From assembly GCA_958299035.1 (NCBI GenBank), contig CATQJL010000305.1:33555733-33619732 (forward strand): a stretch of 64,000 nt of DNA. Direction: 5' to 3'. This DNA is from Cylicocyclus nassatus (Eukaryota; Nematoda; Chromadorea; Rhabditida; Strongylidae). Positions 1 to 10,698 of the stretch are shown here, in pieces. The position numbers were made by a program, and so were the translations under genes. Each line of letters opens with the position of its first letter. Position 1 is the first letter of the stretch. The notes beneath the pieces were generated by a model. It was not told the DNA's origin and searched no databases. It worked only from the letters and a program-made list of their open reading frames with translations.

Positions 1-302
1 ACAAATCGCCGCAAAAAGTAGTCTATTATCCGCGCAGGGGTCGAAAACATACGTGTGCAAAGTTTCAGCTGAATAGGTTGAGCGGCGCGCGTTTCTATAA
101 CGCACATGGCCTCCAAACTCTTCCCAAGCCTTTTCGTCGTTTCTTAAAAGTGCTGCTTTTTCGTCCCGATTCTCACTTTTTGATTTCCCCTTTTTTATCA
201 GGCAAAACTCAATATTTAAGGTTTGAACCCGGTTGGGCTATGATTACACTGATGTGAATTGGAACAACATGACAAATGGTGACGAACATTGGCTCAGCCC
301 CT

Positions 303-316
303 CCCCCCCCCCCCCC
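303..316. repeat. poly-C tract
   Basis: A run of C interrupted once, immediately followed by further C-rich sequence to about 328. It is one of at least nine C or G runs of ten or more in the window. No gene reads through it convincingly. Confidence 0.9.
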
Positions 317-519
317 ACCCCTCCCCCCGTAAACGCACCTTGACAGCGGCGGCCGTCATCTCTCAGGCCCCCTCTCCCCGGCTCCCCGGCAATCTACTCC
401 CTTCACTTGGAGGGCCATGTTCTCCTTTGCACACTTGTGTTTTTCGAGTCCCCCTTGTCAGTCACAAATTGATGATATTGCCGCACACTAGCAATCAACT
501 TGTACAATATTTTTTGGAT

Positions 520-1293
520 TCAATGTTTGGCGGGATGATATATGCAAAAATAAACCGGAAGTGGTGACTCGTCATATCCTTTATATCTACTGCAGCCAAG
601 TTCATATCCGTCTCGAATTTTTTCTTTGATTCGGATTGAGCCGTAAACTGGCCTCCCATTTTCATCATGTGGGTGGTATCTACTGAAAAAAATCTGAATC
701 TAAAGCTTATTACGAAAAGTTTTAGCGAAAGCAACTCACATGTTGGTGAGGATCACCGTGAAGTCAGTTGAATGAAAGTATTGTTCCATTTCGCTACTAA
801 CATTTTCTTGCACAGCGCCGAGGTCATTGGTACGGATTTTGTTGAGTACAGAATAAATCCTTTCTTCAGTTTTGCAGTTATATATCTAAATGTTATCTTT
901 GTGCAACACATAACGAAGGAAAAGCAATTTGTGATGATACACGGTCAACGATCTACATGTTGTATGTACTGCAACAGATGTAGCAGATATACTACTTTAA
1001 GCAATTGAATCCAATTGAGAGTCTGTAAGAAGGTCCAATATTAGTTCTAAAATTTTACCTTTTTTTTATGTGTGATATTCAAACGATCATCGAGATTTCG
1101 TGCTTTAAACACGAGCCACTTCCTTTCAGTATTGCTCAGAGCGCTTGTGTCTTTGTCTTTCTCGCATAGATTGATGATATCTGGAGACGGTCCCTCGAGA
1201 GCGGCAATCGACAAAAACTAAAATGTAAACGAATCGTGGCATAATGCTGGTAACATAACTTACGCAAAAAAGAAAGCAGTTTACGCTCAACAT
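520..1293 (-). CDS. small secreted protein, possibly a degenerate CAP/ASP-like protein (4 exons)
   Basis: Exons on the minus strand: 1264-1293, 1059-1217, 740-885, 520-682. Introns of 46, 173 and 57 nt have GTAAGT, GTAAAA and GTGAGT donors and TTTTAG, TTTAG and TTTCAG acceptors, and all phases agree. This gives 165 residues ending in TGA. The first exon plus the start of the second form a classic signal peptide (Met-Leu-Ser, then a run of Phe/Leu/Cys/Ile/Ala, cleavage near residue 18). Two possible N-glycosylation sites are seen (NIT near 57, NVS near 91). The layout recalls CAP/ASP secreted proteins of parasitic nematodes: a Cys followed by a 'LSxxERK..L..R' stretch, a later 'YNCKxEE' stretch, and an end with 'GCSRYKG...VYFCIYHP'. 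The central CAP signature (HxTQ-type) is missing, so the family call is an inference and could be wrong. The signal peptide and phase chain make a real gene likely. Confidence 0.62.
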
Positions 1294-1349
1294 GCCTGTT
1301 TTTTTTAGCTTGAACGGTCTGCTTTTATCGCTTACAGATAAAATAGAGT

Positions 1350-1585
1350 GTACTTTACATACAATCGAGTAGATTACGCTAAATCTAGTGTGCCTGCACT
1401 GAAGGTGAAATGCGGTAAAAATTTGCGCGTGAACAAATAGCTGCGTCCGTGACGCAGGCCAATTGCGCGCGCAAAAGGCTGGCATTACAGGCGTGCCTAG
1501 TTGTTCACGCGCAAATTTTACCACATTTCAGCTTCATTGCAAGCACACTAGATTTAGCGGAAAATCCACTCAATTGTACATGAAA
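1350..1585. mobile_element. short foldback element upstream of the secreted-protein gene
   Basis: Sequence 1350-1455 is repeated inverted at 1497-1585: for example AATTTGCGCGTGAACAA near 1420 against TTGTTCACGCGCAAATT near 1501, and CTAAATCTAGTGTGC near 1379 against GCACACTAGATTTAG near 1543. The spacer is short and GC-richer. This is the structure of a MITE or foldback transposon. It sits about 60 bases 5' of the start codon of the minus-strand gene, so it may lie in its promoter or 5' leader. The apparent 132-codon frame across it is a by-product of the palindrome. Confidence 0.75.
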
Positions 1586-2024
1586 GCAGCGATTCAAATT
1601 TTGTTTAAAAAATGCCTAAAACGTCACCCGAAGTGCATTTTCGGAGTTTAAACTCTTGAATACAGAGCAACAATGGAGGCTGGGGTCACGCTGTTTTACA
1701 TTGTAAATAAAGCTTCTCATCATTACGTAGCTAACACATAGTAAAATATAATAATGCTGTGGCTGAAATTTTTTTTGGGGCTAAAAGTTACGAAACACTT
1801 TTTGTTAGTTGAATATTCGAAGTTGTCACCTTTTTTGCTTTTTTTTGTGTTGTGGTTTGTCGATGACTAGGGCACATACAGATACAAAATTTCAGTTCTA
1901 CTTTGGTTCTACACTCAAAGGTCTTCAATACAAAATACATACGTCAAACTAGCGCGTGACTGTGTTGTCAATTCCAGCTGTACTTTTTTTTCAAGTTAGC
2001 AGTGAGAGATTACTGGGAACGTAG
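1586..2024. other. gene-free AT-rich stretch
   Basis: No exon with matching splice signals, no repeat family and no RNA gene were recognised here. Confidence 0.5.
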
Positions 2025-2027
2025 TAG

Positions 2028-2938
2028 ATAATCGCAAGAATTTTCAAAGAATCATAACCCTTGCCACTCGACTTTCTTGGAACTATTTTCATTTTAAAGA
2101 GAAATACATGCTTTTACAGCTGTTTGTCCGCCATGAATTAGTTTTGAAAAAATTCGAGAGCTAGAAGCAATTGAAGGAAATCAGTCAAGATTGACATTTT
2201 TCGAGTTAGGTCAATCCGCAAGTAATTTTATTCAAAAGAGAAAACTTTATACTCAACAGTGGCACTTTTCCATGAGTTAGTTTGCGTATGTCGAAAATTA
2301 GAAGCAGATGAAGAAATTTAATCAGTTTTGCAATTCTTGAGCATGCTCAAAAAAAGAGAACGTCACAGCAGAGACCAAAAAACATGGGTTTTATGACTTT
2401 CTCTTTCTAGCTGAGCGAAACTCGTGCCAATCGAAAGCAAATTTGTTTTTCGTGTATTTTTCGGGTTTTCGTGCCTGCGTTATTCAAGGGAAAATCTGCT
2501 CCAAATTGCACGAATTTCACTCAGCTAGAAAGAGGAGCTCATGAAACTCATGTCCATGACTGTTTCGGTCTCTGTTGCGATGTTGCAGCTTTTTTTGAGC
2601 ATGCTCAAAAATTGCAAAACTGAAGCAAATCTCTTCATTGACTTCTAAGTTTCAAACTATCTCATAGTAATACGCTGGAAAGGTACAACAGTAATGCCAT
2701 AATTTTCTCTTCCAAAAAAATGCTGAAGTTTTCGTGACCCAGCTGGAAGAATGCCAATCTTGATTGAATTCTTTCAATTGCTTCTAATTCTCGAATTTTC
2801 TCAAGCTAATTCATAACGGACAACTGTAAAGAGCATGTATTCTTCTTTAAAATAAAAATAATCTCAAGGAATTCCATCGAGTGGCAAGGAAGATATGATT
2901 TTTTGAAAATGATTCGCAAGAACTTTTGGACCAACCTA
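2028..2938. mobile_element. long foldback MITE with mariner-like right end
   Basis: The two halves are inverted copies over roughly 400 bases each: TTGCCACTCGA near 2055 matches TCGAGTGGCAA near 2877, AATTCGAGAGCTAGAAGC near 2152 matches GCTTCTAATTCTCGAATT near 2780, and AGCATGCTCAAAAA occurs at both sides of the loop (about 2340 and 2597). The right end, read outward, is AGGTTGGTCCAAAAGTT, which resembles mariner inverted repeats of rhabditine nematodes. The left end is degenerate. No transposase is present. Confidence 0.75.
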
Positions 2939-3489
2939 CTAATATAAATGCTTTTGTGTATATAACATACTAACCAAGTAGAGGGTAGATTTTACTGGAT
3001 CGACTAATTTGTGGGGCACCGAATGATTCCGAATTATGGCTTCCTTCACGCTGATCACGATTTACGCGGATATCTGTTAGTTATTTTGTGGAGCATGACT
3101 TTATCGAATAGTGCCTTTGTGGATGCTATGGCTGTAGCAGAAGAAACGCTCCTTACCCTTGCCTATCATTGTCTAGGAATTTTTTCTTGTTACGCTGTCA
3201 CAATGTCACGCTCAATGAACTTTGTTGCAATTCTAAATCTTTGTCACGTTTTTCAATAATATCGAGTCTTTATCACGTTTTTTAATAAAAACATCGAGTC
3301 CGCTAAGGGCACGGCAGCGTTAGATATTTGTGTGCGATTAAAAAGCGTTGGACTCGCAAAACTCTCGCTATTTTGTATTAGGGCATCAAAAGTTGATGCT
3401 GTTAAAATAACAACAACTTCCTCCAGGTTTTTAGAGCTCCACAACTCCCATGCTCTGTTAGGTGTTCCAAAGGTATTGTGTTCTATATG

Positions 3490-4317
3490 AGGTTGTTGCA
3501 TAAGTTCTGTCCGATTTTTTTGCCTTATGTTTGAGGCAGCTGTTCTAAGAGAATTTCTCTCTAATCTAATGCGGTATTGTTAGTATCATTAGAAAGTGCT
3601 TTTCTTGCGCTTTCTAAGGAGAAATATATTCTTGCGAGGAAATATCCACAATGCGCCCTTCAAGTTTTTTAAGTGGTAGCGGAATAAGGGTGTAATAGGC
3701 TAGCAAACGCATAAGTTCAGTTTCATGAAGAAAACGTCTTGCTAGTAAAATTTATTGCCAAACATTAATTTTTTGTATAGATGTTTTACAAGCTATAACT
3801 TTCTGTGAATAGAAGTAATCGACGACTTCAAAGTTGGAGGTGCTAGCGTAAAGCAAGGGTTAGCAGAGACAATTTTTTTCGGCGCTCACGGCAACTGCGA
3901 AATTTTCGTAATTTGTAAATAGGCATGCACACATGCGCTGAAGCAAGGTCAAAAAGTGGTCAATTTTTTTGTTCAGTCAAAAAATCTCTCGGCAGCGCAG
4001 ACCCTATGGGCTCTCTTTGGTGCAAAATAATCCACGAAAAATTCTCTATTTATCCATTGTTAGACAAGATGCCTATCAATTCTCATAAGGAAGCATCACC
4101 ACGTCAAAAAAGGCAGGTTTGAAGAAAAACGCTGTAAAGTTTGTGAGTTCTTGCTTCTTCCTTAACACGGATTTCCATAGGTTTCAATATGTATCTGATA
4201 GCCAAGGAATTGCTCAACAAATAGAAACTAAGATCTTGGGAAAAATCTGACTTTGAAAGAAGTTATAACAATTTGAAGTCAAAAATTTCAAATCGGACAG
4301 AACTTATGCAACAACCT
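3490..4317. mobile_element. mariner-like non-autonomous element, 28-bp identical TIRs
   Basis: Begins AGGTTGTTGCATAAGTTCTG and ends with its exact inverse; at least 28 terminal bases are identical. The 828-bp interior has only short frames that I cannot match to a transposase, so it is probably an internally deleted or non-autonomous relative of a Tc1/mariner element. Perfect TIRs suggest fairly recent movement. Confidence 0.8.
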
Positions 4318-5389
4318 AATACTCTCAACAATGAAATCAGTTAAACACCCAGTCTCATCCACTTTTTGTTAATTTCGTTAATACATTCTATACCTGCAGG
4401 TCAAATACATGGGACATAGCGTAAATACGTTTGGAAATCACGTTTTCTGTGAAGTGCTAATGTTTCGCAAAAAATCGGCGTTTTTTTTGCTGAAAACGCT
4501 AGAAAATTTCTCATCTGAGACGAACTTACGGTCTAACTTTTTATATGCTATTTTTCCAATCTCATAAGGGAAAGCTAACGATTAAAGGTTTCATGTAAGA
4601 AAATAATTTGTAACAGAAATAACGTGAGCTTTTTTTGAAATTGCACTACAACACTTACAGAAATTCAGTATGCACTATTGTGTCGTTGTAGCTTCACCCC
4701 TAAAAAAACCTCGCAGTTTAACTTCTTCTACAAATCTTCTTAGGAGCTTAACTTTGAGGAATACAACTTACTTTGAAGCGAGTAGGATGGCGCAACTCAC
4801 TCATTGTGTAGCCGATTGTCCAGCTGTCTCCCGGCTGTGCAGAGGCGCTGTGCTTAGATTATGAAAAAAAATTGTTGCTAGCAGATATTCCAAAAACTTT
4901 GATGTTAATTTTTTGATTTCCCTAACAAAACAAAAACTGCATTTCCAAGCTGGAAAAGGAAAACAGCTGCAGCTTTCTAGCTGTAAATCTATCAGATCCA
5001 CTCCTCCTACATAAGCTAAACGCTTAAGCTTTTTATACAGGGCGGAAGGACGTCAGCGATCGTTTGACCTTGCTTCGAAATTTTCTGACTTAAGAAACCT
5101 AAGTTAAGTTCATATTCATTTTGTAGCACAGCTCTTCGAGTTCTAAGTTGCATCTAGAGCAAAGAGTGTCACAGGAATGAATTCCAAGATTTGGTACCTT
5201 GATTCCAAAAGCACTGAATTTGCACTAAACTCACTTCCACTGAAGCGAAAGGATTTATAAGAATTAGAAGAAAAGAGCTTTCAGATGATATGTGAGACCT
5301 AAGAAATGGCTTTCCTTTCCTAAACCAGCAATTCCAAAAAGAATTGTGAAACTGCAATAGTTTTCAACTACTGATATATCCAACTAATA
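4318..5389. other. gene-free stretch
   Basis: Several short frames (for example one from 4670 and one starting ATG at 5178) have mixed composition but lack a usable splice partner. I see no repeat family here. Confidence 0.4.
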
Positions 5390-5554
5390 ATGACCAAAGC
5401 CGAAACCTCCAGATTGAACAACTGTGGCGGAAGCACAGTCACCGTGCTAGACTACATTTCTTCTTTGGCAGCTTTAGTTTCCTGTATAGCGTTTGCCGCC
5501 ATTCTGATATGTACTTATTGGCTCTTTGTTTCAGCTCGTTTCATTCATTGTTGA
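5390..5554 (+). CDS. possible 54-residue single-span membrane micropeptide
   Basis: ATG at 5390 to TGA at 5552-5554 encodes 54 residues: a polar N-terminus with two Thr/Asn/Gly-rich turns, then an uninterrupted hydrophobic helix of about 25 residues (rich in Leu, Ala, Ile, Cys, ending Tyr-Trp-Leu-Phe-Val), then a short tail with Arg and His. The frame is too short to be significant by length alone, and a TTTCAG lies inside its end, so it could instead be part of a spliced gene or chance. No family is recognised. Confidence 0.22.
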   Translation: MTKAETSRLNNCGGSTVTVLDYISSLAALVSCIAFAAILICTYWLFVSARFIHC

Positions 5555-6829
5555 TTAAAAATCATGATTTCAAGTTAAGTGGCCCAGTTTAAAAGTCATT
5601 TTCATCTGCTCTTGTTGTTGCCAATTTATAGGCACAATTTCTTACACCTCGTTAGTTTCTTCAGTAGTGCACTTATGATTCACAGTGCGTCAGTTTCGCA
5701 GATGCTTGCCCACCATCCGCATACCTTCCTCGTCGCATAAGGCTGATTATAGACTCATCGCGCAGCCAATCATTATGAATAATTTGCAAGCTACTCAATC
5801 CTGCATCAAGCTTTTGGAATGAGATGCCAATTTTGGGGCTGAAAACATTGCGAAGAAAACAAATGCAGATTTAGATTAGATACTGAATTATTATTGGCTT
5901 GATAGTGGTCATAAGGACAGTAGCCACGTGAGTTGCCTCCCTGAGCAAAATTTCTCTGAAATTCTTAGGCCTTGACAAATTGACATTCATTCATGTGTTT
6001 TTGGCGCCGATTTTTTGAAGAGTAAAAACCTTTTGATTTTTTTCTGGGCTGAAATTCGGCTCGCAGATTCACAAGTCAAGTAAATCTCGTCTATGATATT
6101 GCAAAAGTCCGTTTACCAACTCAGTTTTGATTTCCAAAAGCCGCGTTGGATCCATTTGACGCGCTATTTCCGAAGGTTCCTTGTATTGGATTGCTCGTCT
6201 TTGCGTAGAATGAACCTATATGCTGTAGGATATATAATGCAGAACCTTGGCCCGGCTTAGCTGTAACTTGCCCTTTGAATTTCGTGACAGACAGACATAC
6301 AAATAAATAGACTTTAGCGCGTTATTATAGTGGGGTAGCTTCAAGTGAAATGCTCTTGTTTGAGAAGTTGTTTTCACTGCTCTTGTTTCATTGCTCTCAA
6401 TTAATAAGCTTGGTTGTAGCTGTTTATGATTATGTACTTATAACTTATGATTAATGAAAATTAATAATTTATGTTTATGATTATGGTAGTTTATGATTAC
6501 TCATATTTAAAAGCAGCAGAAGAGACCATTTGACTGTTGTGATTGATTAGATTATTCTCAAACTCATATCTCCCAGAAATAAGATGGAAAAGGGTCTCTA
6601 AAGCTGCTGGAATTGGTTGGACTCACAAACAGGGCCCGGGGATCGTATCCGGCGTAGAGCTTTGCGGCTGATATTCTTTCATATGTATTTGTTACTTTTC
6701 GCGATGAAATTCACTTCATTTTCGACATCTTCCCGGATATGAACTATATCAGGGTTATCAGACAAGTCAGTGATGAGATGCGCACAAATTCGGACATCCG
6801 CGAAAATTTTAATGGCACGTGGATGTGTT
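5555..6829. other. gene-free stretch with short repeats
   Basis: Holds a degenerate tandem run of TTTATGATTATG-like units at about 6422-6500, and at about 6287-6345 a CGTGACAGACAGACATAC stretch that resembles the 3' tails of RTE-type LINE copies. No coding exon is supported. Confidence 0.45.
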
Positions 6830-7865
6830 ATATTAGGAAAGTACCGTTCCGAAAGTAATGTCGCTTTTTCCAAATGAACGCCACATTTTGTGGAACCAAG
6901 ATTTTCAAGAGCTCTTGGAATCAGTCGATGCAGCATTTCATCCTCTTTCTAATGGTTGTAATTTCATTGCATAATGTTTAATGAGCTGTCGAAAAATTAC
7001 CAAAATCTGCGACTCATGCTTTTTGTCATGGTCAAGTTCGGCTATTTTTCAATATTTCAGTACTGATTCCCTGAAGATATACAAGTAACAGATTAATAGA
7101 GCAAACCCAATAGGACACAAAACAATTTTTTCTTTTTCTCATTTTGCTTCTTAGAGTTTCTAAAATCAATTTTTTGGAGCTATCAAATTCCATATTTGGT
7201 CAACTCAAACCTCACAGAACAACAATCGGCAAGCCACTCGGGTGTCATTCGATGCAGCCTTTTCTCCTCTTTTTACCAGTTGTTTTCGGTTTCCGATTCA
7301 TAAAGTTTTCTGGGATAAAGCCATCATAATTCAGTTTTTCCAGGACGCCCCAGGTGAACTCGAAATGCCGAAAGTTGCTAATTTGAAGCGGTAAACGCTC
7401 AAATGTTTTGTAAAATCAGTGTCAAACCATAATCCATCTTGTTAGTTTCAAAATCCGAAAATTTATCGGTGTTTGATGTGTGTCTGAGACAAGCCTGCTA
7501 AAATTCGGTGATTCCATTAAAAAATCTCTACAAAAATTATGACGAACTAAGGAAAGGAGAAAAAAAATTGTACTGTTTCCTATAGGGTTTGTTTAGTCCA
7601 CCTGTTACTTGGACTCCTTTGGAGGGCTGTTGTAAAAATTTAGAAAAATCGTAAAACTTGACCTTCTCAAAGAGCACGGGTCGCAACTTTTGGTAATTTT
7701 TCTGGAGCTTATCGAATATTGTGCAATGCTATTACGACTTTTAGAAAGAAAATGAAATGCTGGATCGAATGCTACCAAGATCTTTCAAAAATCTTGCTTC
7801 CTCGAAATGTAGCGTTCACTTGAAAAAAGCGACATTACTTTCGGAACGACCCAATATTTCGTTGC
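6830..7865. mobile_element. foldback element, about 1 kb
   Basis: The left arm from about 6840 to 7040 reappears inverted at about 7640-7850: CGTTCCGAAAGTAATGTCGC near 6845 against GCGACATTACTTTCGGAACG near 7829, and AAAAATTACCAAAA near 6992 against TTTTGGTAATTTTT near 7688. A part of the left arm (TCGATGCAGC plus flanking bases, 6925) is also present in direct orientation near 7249, suggesting internal duplication. Coding-looking frames on it are artefacts of this structure. Confidence 0.7.
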
Positions 7866-7902
7866 CGAGCTCTTTGCAAAAAAAAATTTCGTTTCATATA
7901 AT

Positions 7903-8144
7903 CAGGGCTCGGCACGAGGTGGGTAGTTGAAAATGCAGAAAACGAACTCTTTGACTTTTACGAAATTTTACGAAGTCTCCCCTTTGGCCCTAGACACCAT
8001 CATCCCTTAAAAAACTCCAAAAAGCGAAACGTCGACAAAAAAACGTCGCTTTGTGTCTTTTCGGCCACAAAAACGAAACCCACCTTACTTTTTGTCCCAA
8101 AAACGATATCCAGCTTGCTTATAAGCCACCTGTACCGAGCTCTG
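7903..8144. mobile_element. hAT-type MITE with 8-bp target duplication
   Basis: Starts CAGGGCTCGGCAC and ends GTACCGAGCTCTG, imperfect inverted ends. It is flanked on both sides by CATATAAT (7895-7902 and 8145-8152), an 8-bp duplication typical of hAT transposition. It is 242 bp long with no coding capacity. A larger relative lies at 10783-11643; both share the stretch with TTACGAAGTC and AAACGATATCC. Confidence 0.85.
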
Positions 8145-8511
8145 CATATAATTCAGATCTGAATTCGTTGGGCTCGCCACCGATCTTTATTAAAATCCTA
8201 TACTTCGCCCACCTCTCGTTGTGGAAAGAATTTAGATTGTTGATCGTTCGTTTCATTTCAGGGTTACAAGATCAATAACTGTTGTATAGACCTCAACAGG
8301 GCACCCAATAGCCCTTACGAATTAGCAATGCGCGGTCGGTGTGTTCGCACAGCACAACACTTACTTCACGCTCAAGATTTCAATATGATGACTTCACACT
8401 TTTCTTCGTCTCTCTGGGTGGATAAACGATTTGAAGGCACCTTATTTCTCCAGTCTAAGTGAGACTTCATAGGAGTTATCTATCATTATCTCGAAAATGG
8501 TATCCACGTAT
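8145..8511. other. gene-free stretch
   Basis: Nothing recognised beyond a short open frame; no repeat structure. Confidence 0.4.
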
Positions 8512-8858
8512 CAGTGGCGTACCAACCCCCCCCCCAAGAATGTGTCTCAAAATTTTTGGAAATTGCTTACATGGGTTATAAAAATGTTCAAGTGACTCGT
8601 TTATACTTGTAAATAATTGAAATAAGTTTCGAAATTTTTTTCAAATTCAATTTAGCTTTGTAAAAAATTTTTCTGGGAGCGTGGCTGACTCCACGCCCCC
8701 TTTTTTTGAAATTCTGGGTTTGTGGGCCCACGGGAATCTTAAAAAGCATAAAAAATTTTTCGGAGTGCGTAGCTGACGCTACGTACCTTCAAGAGAAAAA
8801 AAAATTTTTGTCGCACCCTCCCCCACCCCCTCGAACAGAAATCCTGTGTACGCCACTG
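8512..8858. mobile_element. hAT-like MITE with CAGTGGCGTAC ends
   Basis: Begins CAGTGGCGTACC and ends GTACGCCACTG. Flanks are CACGTAT on the left and CACGTAA on the right, a near-perfect 7-8 bp target duplication. A C-run lies just inside the left end. The interior resembles 20156-20420, so at least two copies exist in the window. Confidence 0.8.
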
Positions 8859-10698
8859 CACGTAAGTTTACTGTGCAATTGTAGCAGGTTGCTTTAAGCC
8901 ACACAAATGCCTAAGAATTCCTTTGATCAAATTATTCTGCATGATGATTTTGATATTATTCATTTTGCATGCTACATAATAAAAAGCAAAGAAGACTTCT
9001 TTACCTAGCAGCTGAAAAGCTGAACGGATTTGCTGGCAACTAACATTGCCAACATTGGCGCCCCAAAAAAGTGTTATTTTTGAGCTATGTAGATACATTC
9101 GTTATCAAAAACAAAGAGGATCAAAAAGCACATGCATGCGCTAAAGGCTGCAAAATCGAGTTGAGTTCCAATCGAAACTCTTAACTTTATCTGTAAGACG
9201 AATTGCTTTCTCAACTAGCTCTAGAAGCAAACATACTCTATGCACTTTTTTGTACAAATCAGCACTGATTTCGCATGATTTCGCAAGCGAAAGTGTACCA
9301 AAGCGCATTATCTTACACTCATAGCTATGCAAGCCTAGATTCGCGATGCCTGTATCACATGATCAGTGGCGCGAGAAAAGAAACGAGAAGTCTAATACCC
9401 TTTGGTACTTGCTTGAGCCAGGCTTTATACCGCGCTCGAGCGCCTATACCTGTCGCCATCCGCTGGTACCCTTTGGAGCTACCGAATGAGGAATGAAGGA
9501 AACAAAGGGATAATTAGATTGACATCTTGGAGCACCCGTAAAAGACCACTCATTGTGTAATTAACCTATAAATTATTTGGGTGATCCAAAAGCAATGGAG
9601 CATCTTGATTTTTTGAACATTTATGTAGGTTTCTTTCTGATAACTATTAGGGTGATCGATAAACAATGGGGCACCTTGAGAATAACTGCAGATTCCTCAA
9701 AAAATAAAAGTGGTTAAACTTCCCAATTTTAATAGATGTTAGTACAAATTATTATCTTTCAGACGATACCTATATAAGGTCATTTAAATACGTAATAATT
9801 TTTATAGTGGGTGAAATGCATAGTTAGTCACTTTGACAAATTATAAACTTTGGGCAGTGTCTGCGCACTGAAACATGTGAGACCACCCAAAGTACCACTG
9901 CTGGAGTAAGTGGTGGGACAGTCACTAAATCCATGACGTCTTGATGGCCTCAACTTTCAAAGTCAGGAGATATGGCCATCAGCAACTTCGAGAACAAAAA
10001 TACGCGTTATTCAATTCTTTGCAGGTAAACGCATGTTTTCTAGGTACCGTCTGATAGAGCTTTTTATGCTCTATCCATCCTTATGCAGATCACCTCAGAT
10101 TCTATCTATCTTCGGAAAATATAAGGCAAAACATGATTTTTTGGTTTTTTATTGCGCCAAAAATCGCGATTTTTCAGGTATTTCGCTTATTTTCTGAAAT
10201 TGAAAAAAAAATCTCATGCATCTAACAAATCGTTCGAAAGAGCATGAAGAGCTCTTTCGAATGGTACGTCATTTGCTTTACGACTTTACGGTATAGCAGC
10301 GCAAGATTGAGAATTGTTCCAAAAACCCTGTCTGAGTTCTTCACGGCGCCATGCGTACGGTTATGAGAGAGGAGCGGTAACGGTTGCCAGAAGAACGACG
10401 TCGGTCATGTAAGCGACGTTTGAGTTGCAGCCTGCTTGTTGTTGGTGAGAACAAAAAACCTCAAAATGTAATAAAAAACAAGTCCCATGTCCCATTTTTT
10501 ACCGTTCACGCTAGTTCAAAATTAAGGCAGTCCTGACCACTTTTCGCTTGAAAAAATGATGTGTTGGGTTCAAATCGTATTAACGCGCAAAGCAGTGAAG
10601 TAAGGTCAAAAAATCATTTTATCGTGTTGCTGACGCCGAATGAGCGTAACAACAGTGGTTCATGCGTTATCGTATTATGATCGATCCGAGAATCTATA
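8859..10698. other. gene-free stretch with transposon fragments and hairpins
   Basis: Two direct fragments beginning GGGTGATC and containing CAATGG lie at 9579 and 9650, probably ends of a further DNA transposon. Two neat hairpins occur: GATAGAGC/GCTCTATC at about 10050-10072 and TTCGAAAGAGC/GCTCTTTCGAA at about 10234-10261. I see no exon chain. Confidence 0.4.

Noticed and set aside
1126..1524. 132-codon minus-strand open frame
   Set aside because: It runs through the true exons of the secreted-protein gene in a different frame and then through the palindromic element; length is explained by the inverted repeat.
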